A stretch of DNA of 64,000 nt. It comes from Treponema sp. (lineage in GTDB: Bacteria; Spirochaetota; Spirochaetia; Treponematales; Treponemataceae). Positions within the stretch are counted from its first letter, which is position 1, and each line of letters begins with the position of its first letter. Of the stretch, positions 17,035 through 24,931 are shown one piece after another. Location of the stretch: assembly GCA_016294105.1 (NCBI GenBank), contig JAEDCN010000006.1, positions 38,812 through 102,811 on the forward strand, written 5' to 3'. The translations under genes were made by a program, and so were the position numbers. Under the pieces are notes generated by a model, which made no database searches, was not told the origin of the DNA, and saw only the letters and a program-made list of their open reading frames with translations.

Positions 17035-17057
17035 GGAAAACAACATGGAGGGTAACT

Positions 17058-17912
17058 ATGATTATTAATCACAACATGAGTTCTATGTATGCTAACCGTA
17101 CATTGGGTGTATCAAACGCACAGATTCAGGGCAACATAGAGAAACTCAGTTCTGGTCAGCGCATAAATAGAGCTGGCGACGATGCATCCGGATTGGCCGT
17201 ATCTGAAAAGATGCGTTCCCAGATTCGTGGTCTGAATCAGGCTAACAGAAACATTCAGAATGGTGTTTCTTTTATCCAGACAACTGAAGGATATCTTCAG
17301 GAGACCACCGATATTCTGCAGCGTATCCGTGAGCTTGCCGTTCAGTCAGCCAACGGAATCTACACCGACGAAGATCGTATGCAGATTCAGGTTGAAGTAT
17401 CACAGTTGGTAGCTGAGGTAGACCGCATTGCAAGTCAGGCTCAGTTCAACGGGATGAATATGCTTACTGGTGCTTTCGCCACCGATTCCGCAGTTGGTCG
17501 TGTAATGCAGCTTCAGGTTGGAGCAAACATGGACCAGAACGCACGTGTGTACATTGGTACCATGACAGCTCAGGCTCTTGGTCTGGTTGGTGCACAGGGA
17601 TCTGACGAGAAGATTTCCATCAGTACTCCTGAAGAAGCCAACGTAGCCATTGGTTCTGTAGATGCCGCTCTTAAGGCCGTTTCAAGACAGCGTGCCGACT
17701 TGGGTGCATATCAGAATCGCTTTGAGATGGCCTCAAACGGAGTTGCTATTGCAGCAGAAAACTTGCAGGCTGCTGAGTCTCGTATCCGCGATACAGACAT
17801 GGCATCTGAAATGGTAGAGTACACAAGAAACCAGATCCTGACACAGGCAGGAACTGCAATGTTGGCTCAGGCTAACGTTCAGTCACAGAACGTATTGGCA
17901 TTGTTGAGCTAA
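17058..17912 (+). CDS. flaB: Flagellin, FlaB family (second copy)
   Basis: 284 residues and a close paralogue of the first copy, sharing most of the first 150 and last 90 residues (MIINHNMSSMYANRTLG, QRINRAGDDASGLAVSEKM, ESRIRDTDMASEMVEYTRNQ). The divergent segment is central, about 148-190. It should co-assemble with the first copy in the periplasmic filament core. Ribosome-binding site GGAGGG precedes ATG 17058. The DNA coding for ANGIYTDEDRMQIQVE is nearly identical in both genes, consistent with gene conversion or recent duplication. Confidence 0.97.
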   Translation: MIINHNMSSMYANRTLGVSNAQIQGNIEKLSSGQRINRAGDDASGLAVSEKMRSQIRGLNQANRNIQNGVSFIQTTEGYLQETTDILQRIRELAVQSANGIYTDEDRMQIQVEVSQLVAEVDRIASQAQFNGMNMLTGAFATDSAVGRVMQLQVGANMDQNARVYIGTMTAQALGLVGAQGSDEKISISTPEEANVAIGSVDAALKAVSRQRADLGAYQNRFEMASNGVAIAAENLQAAESRIRDTDMASEMVEYTRNQILTQAGTAMLAQANVQSQNVLALLS

Positions 17913-17962
17913 TTTGACCTTTCATCAAAGAGATATCTGGATGTCATCTTTTTGGTGAGCGC

Positions 17963-18000
17963 AAACCAAGAGAGGTGCGCCCCTCTCTTGGTTTTATTTT
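17963..18000 (+). terminator. Terminator-like hairpin directly before flaG
   Basis: AAACCAAGAGAGG (17963-17975) and CCTCTCTTGGTTT (17982-17994) form a perfect 13-bp stem, then TTATTTT. The flaG ribosome-binding site AGGAGG begins at 18001, so flaG can only be reached by read-through or from a promoter inside the hairpin region. Confidence 0.8.
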
Positions 18001-18011
18001 AGGAGGAGCCC

Positions 18012-18380
18012 ATGAGTGCAATTCAATCACTTGGGCGGAATTTGGCAATGGATGGCCGCCTTTACAACACCTCACCCTCTACTTCATCGGTAGCATCAAA
18101 AACACTTGCCATATCTGTTCCTGATGCAGCCGAAGTGGCACAAACCCTTGCTGATAATCTAGCAAAAGACAAAACCTATGTCCAAGAACTGCAACGAGTT
18201 GCCAATTCTCTGGACAAAAAAGTTAAATTCAACGTAAATCAGGAATTAGGACAAGTTGTCGTCAAGATTGTGGACCCATCTACCGATAAGATAATAAGGG
18301 AAATCCCTTCTGTAGATTTGCAAGAGCTACGAGTCACAATGAGACGAACCATCGGCTTGATAATTGACGAGAGCGTATAG
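18012..18380 (+). CDS. flaG: FlaG-family flagellar protein
   Basis: 122 residues. The C-terminal half is a FlaG domain: VNQELGQVVVKIVDPSTDKI followed by REIPSVDLQEL. FlaG proteins affect filament length and lie next to fliD in many bacteria, as here. Ribosome-binding site AGGAGGA, ATG 18012. fliD starts 29 nt downstream in the same operon. Confidence 0.88.
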   Translation: MSAIQSLGRNLAMDGRLYNTSPSTSSVASKTLAISVPDAAEVAQTLADNLAKDKTYVQELQRVANSLDKKVKFNVNQELGQVVVKIVDPSTDKIIREIPSVDLQELRVTMRRTIGLIIDESV

Positions 18381-18409
18381 GATTTAATATCTACAGACAT
18401 AGGTGAAGG

Positions 18410-20491
18410 ATGTCTGGAATCAGTATACCCGGTGTGGGAGACAAGTACAAAACAAACGAACTCGTAGAAGCACTTATCAATCAGGAGAAAGTTCCGTTAG
18501 AGAGGGAACAAAAAACTCTTGATGGATACAAGGTACAAAAGGATGCCTTGCGAAGTGTTAATCAAAATATGTCTTCATTGCGAGAAAGTGCAAGAAATCT
18601 CTATTCATTTGACAATCCTTTTAATAACAAAATGGGTATATCTTCCGACGAAGATGCAATTTCTGCAGATCCAGGAAGAAATGCTTCCTTTGAATCATTC
18701 AAAATAGATGTTCTCCAACCAGCTACAACCGATAGATTCCTTTCAAAGGAAATTGAAACAGGCTTTCGCGTTGATGCAGGAAAATATATCTTCAAGTCCG
18801 GAGACAAGGACGTAACCGTTAATTGGAAGGGCGGCACCTTAAAGGAGTTTGTTACCGCAGTAAACAAGCGTAGCAAGGATATTGTAAAGGCAACCTTAGT
18901 AGGTGTATCTCCTGGAAAGCAAGCCCTTTTGTTGGAGTCTTTGAAAACAGGCGAGGAAAATCGGCTTGTCTTTGAAGGGGATGCCTTGGAATTTGCCAAG
19001 ACCATTGGAATGATCCAGAAAGTGCAGAGTAAGGGCACTCCCCTTTCCTCCTCCAACGCTATTAAAGAAGCACCAGTAAACACCTATTCCATTTCTACCA
19101 GCCAGGAACAGGTTGGTATGCCAAGCCTGTCTTCTAAAGAAGTTACCGTCAAAGATGGAGTTATTACGGTGCCACCGAGAGGAAGCTTTTCCATCGATGT
19201 ACCTTCTAATATTGCCAACGATCCAAACCAGCGGATTGTATTTTCCATTGACCAAGCAGATGTTGCAGATATTACCACTGCCTTAAATGATGTGGCTCAA
19301 GAGCCTGTTTTGCCAGGTCCAGGAGGAATTAATTTTAAGGGAATCAGAATCGACAACATTCAATCTGATACCACATTGCCAAAAACGGCCTCAAATACAC
19401 TCAAAACACCCCTCAGTCCCATCAGCAATGATCAAGTTGTATCCATTAGGATGCAAGACGGCTCTGAAATCCCCATTGACCATCAGGCAGGAGCTACCAA
19501 TGAAGACGGAAGCAAGCAGGTTTCCATCGAGGTAGCTGATTATCCTAATATTGACTCCATTGTGGTGCGCAACAGAAATACTGGCAAGGAACTGACCCTG
19601 AGCACCATTGAAACCTTTAACAAAAATGCAGACTTAGGCTTTGAGCCAACAAATCCTGCCAGTGTTGCCCAGGATGCAAAAATTAAGTATGAGGGAATCA
19701 CTATTACTCGACCAACCAACGATATAGATGATGTGGTTCCTGACGTTACCCTACACGTAAAGCAAAAGACGGACAGAACAGCCACCATCGACATAAAGCC
19801 AGACACGGAATCAGCAAAGGAAGCTTTAATTACCTTTGTGGGTACCTATAACCAGCTGATGGCAGAAATCAATGTGCTGACCCAGGCTAACGAGGAGATT
19901 ATTTCCGAGCTGCAATATCTTTCTGATGAAGAATCAGAGCAATATAAGGAGTGGCTGGGACTGTTTCAAAGTGATTTTTCCCTCAAGAATGGAAAGAGTA
20001 CCATGCAAACAATCATGTCTGCACCCTATGTGGTGGAGGAAAACTCAGAAATCTCCATGCTTTCCCACCTGGGAATATCCACCAGTGCCGACAGCTTTTC
20101 TAGCTTTTCTGCCAGCCGCTTGCGTGGATATCTTGAGATAAACGAAAAGGAGCTGGACAAGGCTCTGGAAAACAATCTTTTGGAAATAAAGAATATTTTC
20201 GGCTATGACACCGATGGAGATATGGTAATTGACAGTGGAATCGCATACCTTTTGGACACTAGATTACAAAGCTATGTTCAGTCTGGAGGAATCATTCCCA
20301 CGAAAATCTCTGGAATCGATACACGAATCGCCAGTTCAGAGACACGGATTCAGAAACTTGAGACCCAAATTGAGGCTAAGGAGCAGGAGCTAAAGCAGAA
20401 ATATAGCCAGATGGAATCTACTTTAAATAGTCTTGATTCACAGTCTCAGTCCATAAACAATACTTTTAACAAATCTAGTGGAAACAACTAG
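18410..20491 (+). CDS. fliD: Flagellar hook-associated protein 2 (filament cap)
   Basis: 693 residues. The N-terminal FliD_N domain starts MSGISIPGVGDKYKTNELVEALI with the following coiled coil (REQKTLDGYKVQKDALRSVNQN). The C-terminal FliD_C domain includes NQLMAEINVLTQ, LSHLGIST, LEINEKELDKALENN and a final coiled coil (IASSETRIQKLETQIEAKEQ). It caps the growing filament and folds flagellin monomers. The central 150-470 region is a long variable insertion, as in other treponemal FliD. Confidence 0.93.
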   Translation: MSGISIPGVGDKYKTNELVEALINQEKVPLEREQKTLDGYKVQKDALRSVNQNMSSLRESARNLYSFDNPFNNKMGISSDEDAISADPGRNASFESFKIDVLQPATTDRFLSKEIETGFRVDAGKYIFKSGDKDVTVNWKGGTLKEFVTAVNKRSKDIVKATLVGVSPGKQALLLESLKTGEENRLVFEGDALEFAKTIGMIQKVQSKGTPLSSSNAIKEAPVNTYSISTSQEQVGMPSLSSKEVTVKDGVITVPPRGSFSIDVPSNIANDPNQRIVFSIDQADVADITTALNDVAQEPVLPGPGGINFKGIRIDNIQSDTTLPKTASNTLKTPLSPISNDQVVSIRMQDGSEIPIDHQAGATNEDGSKQVSIEVADYPNIDSIVVRNRNTGKELTLSTIETFNKNADLGFEPTNPASVAQDAKIKYEGITITRPTNDIDDVVPDVTLHVKQKTDRTATIDIKPDTESAKEALITFVGTYNQLMAEINVLTQANEEIISELQYLSDEESEQYKEWLGLFQSDFSLKNGKSTMQTIMSAPYVVEENSEISMLSHLGISTSADSFSSFSASRLRGYLEINEKELDKALENNLLEIKNIFGYDTDGDMVIDSGIAYLLDTRLQSYVQSGGIIPTKISGIDTRIASSETRIQKLETQIEAKEQELKQKYSQMESTLNSLDSQSQSINNTFNKSSGNN

Positions 20492-20509
20492 GAGAAGCGG
20501 GGGTAAGAA

Positions 20510-21100
20510 ATGAAAATATTTATCAATGGGCAAGAAGCAGATATTACCCTTGATTCAGAAAAGAACCTGGGAGATGTTCTCACCTCCTTTGAATCTGAGT
20601 GTGCAAAAAACAAGGCTACTACGGTGAATATTGTGGTAGATGGAGAGGAAGTCAGTGCAGATGCATTCGACACATTTACCCAAAAGCCAGTGGAGGCCAT
20701 CTCAACCTTGGAGCTAACCACCATCACAGAAGATGATGTGTTACTTTCTTTCAAGGACATTGCCACACGTTTTGGTGAACTTATTGAGGACATGAAGCTG
20801 ATTTCCCTTCAGTTTCAAAACGGACAGGATAAAAAGGCACTGGTAACAGTAACACAGCTGGCAGACACTGTGGACTATTTCTGCAAGGCAACTGCTCTTT
20901 CCACCCTTTTCCCTGAGAAATTTGCTGATATAAATATTGATGGTGTTGCCATCCAAGATTTCTTTGGAGATTTTATGGCAATTCTCACAGATTTTGAGGA
21001 AGCTTTTAAAAATTCTGATTCTGTGATGCTGGGAGATCTTGCTGAATACGAGATTACTCCACGGATTGAGTCCATTATTTCTATGATTGATTCAATTTAA
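20510..21100 (+). CDS. Conserved treponemal protein of the fliD-tsaE cluster, function unknown
   Basis: 196 residues, acidic and soluble, with no signal peptide. The first 55 residues look like a small beta-rich domain (MKIFINGQEADITLD, TTVNIVVDGEEV); the rest is helical, with FKDIATRFGELIEDMKLISLQ and DFFGDFMAILTDFEEAF. It starts 18 nt after fliD with AAGCGGGGG upstream. Position suggests a flagellar accessory or chaperone role, but I recognise no family. Confidence 0.7.
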   Translation: MKIFINGQEADITLDSEKNLGDVLTSFESECAKNKATTVNIVVDGEEVSADAFDTFTQKPVEAISTLELTTITEDDVLLSFKDIATRFGELIEDMKLISLQFQNGQDKKALVTVTQLADTVDYFCKATALSTLFPEKFADINIDGVAIQDFFGDFMAILTDFEEAFKNSDSVMLGDLAEYEITPRIESIISMIDSI

Positions 21101-21133
21101 CTTGTAGTATAGCCCGATTTTGGAGATGTAGGG

Positions 21134-21400
21134 ATGCAGATACTGAAGCTAAACAATGTGAATAAGAATGAGGGTGTAATATACTACCGCAGACACTATA
21201 CTGCTGAGGCAGAGATTGAGCTGCCAAACTGCGTGGAAAAACTTCCCATCTCATTCACCATAGAAACAGGTCCTCTTGGGGACAAGCAGTTTGACATTGA
21301 TTTTGACCCACACAGAATCAATTATCCTCTTGTGCCCATCAAGCGGGCATTGAAAGAGTATATTTTGAATATTGACCAACTGGGAGCGCTGCCTCTATGA
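21134..21400 (+). CDS. Small conserved protein (88 aa), function unknown
   Basis: The start ATG 21134 lies 33 nt after the previous stop with TGTAGGG as a weak site. The product is beta-rich (EAEIELPNCVEKLPISFTIE) and ends IDQLGALPL. No known motif is seen. The stop overlaps tsaE by ATGA, so it is translated together with the t6A gene. Confidence 0.65.
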   Translation: MQILKLNNVNKNEGVIYYRRHYTAEAEIELPNCVEKLPISFTIETGPLGDKQFDIDFDPHRINYPLVPIKRALKEYILNIDQLGALPL

Positions 21401-21831
21401 CATTTGTTACTCATTCAGCAGAGGAAACAATCCTTTTGGGAAAAAAGATTGGTTCAAAGCTGCAACCAGGGGCTATCATTGCCATGGAAGGAACCCTTGC
21501 AGCGGGCAAAACCACCATTACCAAGGGCATTGCAGAGGCTTTGGGAATAGATGAAACCATTACAAGCCCCACCTTTACCCTTATTTCTGAGTATGAGGGA
21601 ACCTATCCACTCTACCACATGGACGTGTACCGCCTTGATTCTTCCGAGGATTTTATCAACTTGGGAGTAGAAGACCTTATGTATGGGGATGGAATCAGCA
21701 TAATCGAGTGGAGCGAGCGAGTAAGAGACGAATTACCCGCCTCTACCATTACCCTACGTCTAGAAATACGTCAGGATGGGGGACGGAATATCCACCTAGA
21801 GAATTGGCCCTACGGAGAAATTGAGTCATGA
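21397..21831 (+). CDS. tsaE: tRNA t6A biosynthesis ATPase TsaE
   Basis: 144 residues. The Walker A variant EGTLAAGKTTITKGIAEALG is at about 31-50, then ITSPTFTLISEYEG, LYHMDVYRL and ISIIEWSERV (Walker B-like). TsaE works with TsaB and TsaD to make threonylcarbamoyladenosine at A37 of ANN-reading tRNAs. Starts and ends with 4-bp overlaps with its neighbours. tsaD is also in this window at 48.4 kb. Confidence 0.95.
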   Translation: MTFVTHSAEETILLGKKIGSKLQPGAIIAMEGTLAAGKTTITKGIAEALGIDETITSPTFTLISEYEGTYPLYHMDVYRLDSSEDFINLGVEDLMYGDGISIIEWSERVRDELPASTITLRLEIRQDGGRNIHLENWPYGEIES

Positions 21832-22487
21832 AAGCATTGGCAATAGATAGTGCAGTCACTTGCATTAGTTTGGCGGCTTGCAATCAGCAAAAGAAGGCTT
21901 CTGTAACCTTAGACATTGGAATGCGTCAATCAGAAAAGCTCATCCCTGCCATTGAGTATGTACTTGAGCAAGTAGACTTGGAGGCTTCTCAGCTTGATTT
22001 CATCGCTTTGAGTGGAGGTCCTGGTTCTTTTACCGGTCTGAGACTCGGTTTTGCCGCCGCCAAGGGCTTACAGCTTTCTACAGGCTGTCCAGTATATTCT
22101 ATTCCGACGCTGCAGGTTCAGGCTGAACCTTATAGCTCATGGCCTGGGAAAGTTATTTCTGCAATAGATGCTAAAAAGGATCGATTTTACGTACAATTTT
22201 TCTTTCAGGGAAAGGAAATAAGCCAGAGCCAGGATATTGGCATAGCAGAAATTGCTCAGCAGATAAAACCGGAGGATCAGATTCTTATTGTGGGGCCTGA
22301 TAGTGAGGCATTGCTTGAAGGGCTTAAAAAATTTAACCCTTCCTTGAACCTTAGTCGTTTTCCCAGCCTTACTACATCCATTACCGATGCCTTGTTCACC
22401 TTAGGAAGCAAGGCAACAAAAAGCCTTGAGCCCTACGAAGGGCCCATTTATTTGCGAAAAAGCGAGGCGGAAGAAAACCAGAAATAA
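21828..22487 (+). CDS. tsaB: tRNA t6A biosynthesis protein TsaB
   Basis: 219 residues, start MKALAIDSAVTCISLAACN with the ASKHA-type nucleotide-fold strand, then IALSGGPGSFTGLRLGFAAAKG, the TsaB signature. It is a degenerate TsaD paralogue that scaffolds the TsaBDE complex. ATGA overlap with tsaE. Terminator follows. Confidence 0.94.
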   Translation: MKALAIDSAVTCISLAACNQQKKASVTLDIGMRQSEKLIPAIEYVLEQVDLEASQLDFIALSGGPGSFTGLRLGFAAAKGLQLSTGCPVYSIPTLQVQAEPYSSWPGKVISAIDAKKDRFYVQFFFQGKEISQSQDIGIAEIAQQIKPEDQILIVGPDSEALLEGLKKFNPSLNLSRFPSLTTSITDALFTLGSKATKSLEPYEGPIYLRKSEAEENQK

Positions 22488-22517
22488 AGTAGCTTGTACA
22501 GTTGAAAATAAAATAGG

Positions 22518-22556
22518 AAAATACCCCTAAGTTATAGCTTAGGGGTATTTTTTTAC
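22518..22556. terminator. Bidirectional terminator between tsaB and the lipoprotein gene
   Basis: AAATACCCCTAAG (22519-22531) and CTTAGGGGTATTT (22538-22550) are perfect 13-bp arms with a 6-nt loop and T-run on the plus side; the minus side also ends in a short TATTTT. The two genes converge here. Confidence 0.85.
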
Positions 22557-22574
22557 AAAAACCTGCAAAACGCT

Positions 22575-24599
22575 TTAACGGATGTCAAAGTAGAATCTGC
22601 TCAAATAGGTATACCGATTCTTAGCCCGCTCCCAGAAGGGACTTTGTGGATAAGAATCGATTACGTGTTTATAGGCCTTTTGTGCTTCCTTTACGTTCTT
22701 GATGGAAGACTTGGACTCCAGCACCTGCCCTTTTAGATAATATCCAGCATCAAAATCACTAACTGCAATTTCAAAGAATTTATTTAAAGTTTCCAAGGCA
22801 GCAGGATAGTCTTCTGCATAGAAATAATCCTGGGCTTGGGCTAAAAGCATTTCTTGAGCCTGCTGCTGGCCAGAATCAGCTTCTTTGGGAGCTTCCTTCA
22901 ATGCACTGGTACTCATATCTGCTGTTCGTTGGCGTTCCAACTCCTGGCTTACCCAGGGTAAATCCATGTTTTCCATAGACATACCTGTTTCTGGATTGAA
23001 ATTATCCTGAGAAGAAGTATTGGCAGGCAATTCTGGTTGATAGGTTTCCTGCTGCAGGGTAGAAACCTGGGCAGGGGAATTTCTTGCCGCAGAGCTTTGG
23101 GATGAGGTTTGAGGTGGAACAATCACTGTGGCAGCAGGACTTGATTCACGAGGAACAGCAGTTGTGGTTACTGGTCTAGCGGTGGTAGCCGTTTCACCAG
23201 TTACAGGTGCTGCTTGGGAAGATGCTCCATTGGCAGTATCTGATGCTTCCCGTACTGCAGGTGCTGAAGTGGTTGATGCTACATTGGAAGATGCCGTTTC
23301 TCGAACTGCAGGCACTGTAGTTGTAGGTGCTGTAGTGCTGATAGCAGGTGCACTCTGAGTTACAGGCTTATTTTGTGTAGCTACAGCTTGCTGCTGTGAA
23401 GGGACTACTGAGGATGAGGATTCAACAGGAGCATCATTTTGGGAAGTATCCTGAGGAATTTCCTGAGAAATTTTCTGAGGAATTTCCTGAGTAATTTCCG
23501 TGGCAAAATCCTGTGGCAGGGGAATAGTATCCTGATAGCCGGGAACAATGGTTTCATAGTTGGGAGCGATTACCCGAAAACCATTTTGCGCCACCTTGTC
23601 GGTAATAGTAACTTCCAAAAAATCATCGATAAAAGTGGCAGAAAGCACATCCTGCTTGTAAAAATGGAGGATGGTGGTGCCTGGTTTAGTAGACTTCATG
23701 GTAAAGGAGGTATCCTCACTGGTACGACGGCGACCAAAATAGGTGAGACTGGGTGTTCCTATGGAATTTCCGTCCTTAGTTACCTCACCAAGATAAAACC
23801 ATCCTGTTCCAGGATACCGTATATCAAGATACTGCTCCTTATCCATAACCACTGAACGAGAAGGTACTACAAAATCCTCCAAAACACCCTGGGTTGCATT
23901 AATGTCCACTGGTTCACTAGGTACTTGCTCAAGCGCACCGCTCTCCATGGCCAGCGGTTCAGTAGCTACTAGTTCTGGGACAGCTGGTTCAACAACTTCT
24001 GTCTCTGGGGTCACAGACTCTGGAGTATCCACTACTGTTGCCATAATGTCCTCTGGATCTGGTTCCGGCAGGACTGGCTCCGCAATTTCCTCTTGAATCA
24101 GCTCCACCACTACAGCCTCTTCAGCTGGAACAGCCTCAGCAACGGAAGGCAAAGGAATTTCTTCGTTTACATCAGCAGACAATTCCACCACCACAGCCTT
24201 ATCTTCTTCCACAATAACAGCCATGTCTTCTTGGTTGTCAGGAGACGGAACATCTTGGTCTTGAAGCAAGTCAATGATTTCAATTTCTTGAAGATAGTCC
24301 TGGAAATCCGACTGTGGTACAGTCTCCACATTAGGCTCTAAAGAAAGCGGCTCGTTAGCAATAGGAGTGAAATCATCCAAGGATTCTGATTCTTGGACAA
24401 GGGGGAAATCAGCAGAAATTAAAGCTCCATCATCAACCTGCATCAATTCAGGCTCTGGATCAATCTGTGAAGAACTTTGTTCAAGAACCTGCTCTGGAAT
24501 CACCTCCTCTGGTAGACTTTCTTCTACAGGGGGTGTTGAGGAACAAGAAATCATAAGCCAGCAAAGGCAGAGAATACAAGGAAAAACAAAGGGCTTCAA
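22575..24599 (-). CDS. Large Pro/Glu/Val/Ser-rich lipoprotein with C-terminal TPR-like domain
   Basis: 674 residues. Signal peptide with lipobox LMISC (Cys19). Residues 20-240 are acidic and proline-rich low complexity (VVELSADVNEEIPLPSVAEA type). Residues about 245-350 form a beta domain (LDIRYPGTGWFYLGEVTKDG). A Ser/Thr/Ala/Val-rich linker with slippage-prone QEIPQKISQEIPQ repeats spans about 380-560. The last 100 residues are TPR-like (AQDYFYAEDYPAALETLNKF, KAYKHVIDSYPQSPFWERAK). This suggests an envelope anchor or assembly protein spanning the periplasm. The downstream-encoded membrane protein and smc share the strand and overlap. Confidence 0.75.
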   Translation of the reverse strand: MKPFVFPCILCLCWLMISCSSTPPVEESLPEEVIPEQVLEQSSSQIDPEPELMQVDDGALISADFPLVQESESLDDFTPIANEPLSLEPNVETVPQSDFQDYLQEIEIIDLLQDQDVPSPDNQEDMAVIVEEDKAVVVELSADVNEEIPLPSVAEAVPAEEAVVVELIQEEIAEPVLPEPDPEDIMATVVDTPESVTPETEVVEPAVPELVATEPLAMESGALEQVPSEPVDINATQGVLEDFVVPSRSVVMDKEQYLDIRYPGTGWFYLGEVTKDGNSIGTPSLTYFGRRRTSEDTSFTMKSTKPGTTILHFYKQDVLSATFIDDFLEVTITDKVAQNGFRVIAPNYETIVPGYQDTIPLPQDFATEITQEIPQKISQEIPQDTSQNDAPVESSSSVVPSQQQAVATQNKPVTQSAPAISTTAPTTTVPAVRETASSNVASTTSAPAVREASDTANGASSQAAPVTGETATTARPVTTTAVPRESSPAATVIVPPQTSSQSSAARNSPAQVSTLQQETYQPELPANTSSQDNFNPETGMSMENMDLPWVSQELERQRTADMSTSALKEAPKEADSGQQQAQEMLLAQAQDYFYAEDYPAALETLNKFFEIAVSDFDAGYYLKGQVLESKSSIKNVKEAQKAYKHVIDSYPQSPFWERAKNRYTYLSRFYFDIR

Positions 24600-24931
24600 G
24601 GAGCTGCCTCCAACAAGTCGGATATAAGCTCATCGTTGGCATCTCGCAAAGAGTCCAACAATTGCTCATCTGGTGGTGAAAACCATCTGTCAATATCCTG
24701 CTCTGTCCAAGTATAATCCTTGGGTCGCACAAGATAGTACTCATCTGGTGTAGACGGAGGCTCTGGTGCCACAAGGGGCTGATGAAGGGTAAAATTTTCA
24801 TCAAAGCGTAGCTTTTTCTTATTGAATAGATTGCTTTCTCCCACCGTGATAATTATAACAGCAATAAGAAAAAAAACTAGTAGCAAAAGTATACTAATCT
24901 TTGCAAATTTTGGTATATCAAGTCGATTCAT
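24596..24931 (-). CDS. Small single-pass membrane protein, function unknown
   Basis: 111 residues: a short cytoplasmic N-terminus, one transmembrane helix at about 11-32 (AKISILLLLVFFLIAVIIIT), then a proline-rich and acidic periplasmic tail with LVRPKDYTWTEQDIDRWF. It overlaps the smc stop by 14 bp and the lipoprotein start by 4 bp, so the three are one operon. No family recognised. Confidence 0.7.
   Translation of the reverse strand: MNRLDIPKFAKISILLLLVFFLIAVIIITVGESNLFNKKKLRFDENFTLHQPLVAPEPPSTPDEYYLVRPKDYTWTEQDIDRWFSPPDEQLLDSLRDANDELISDLLEAAP

Larger units (their letters stand above)
16787..17057 (+). other. Intergenic leader region between the two flagellin genes
   Basis: Together with the preceding terminator this is a 328-bp gene-free stretch. 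It holds a sigma-70-like promoter (16816-16844), an untranslated leader of about 205 nt, and a CsrA-like hairpin at 17018-17034. Short open frames on both strands here lack ribosome-binding sites and I do not regard them as genes. Confidence 0.6.

Noticed and set aside
16843..17068. Short overlapping frames between the two flagellin genes
   Set aside because: They lie in the untranslated leader, lack ribosome-binding sites and have no protein-like features.
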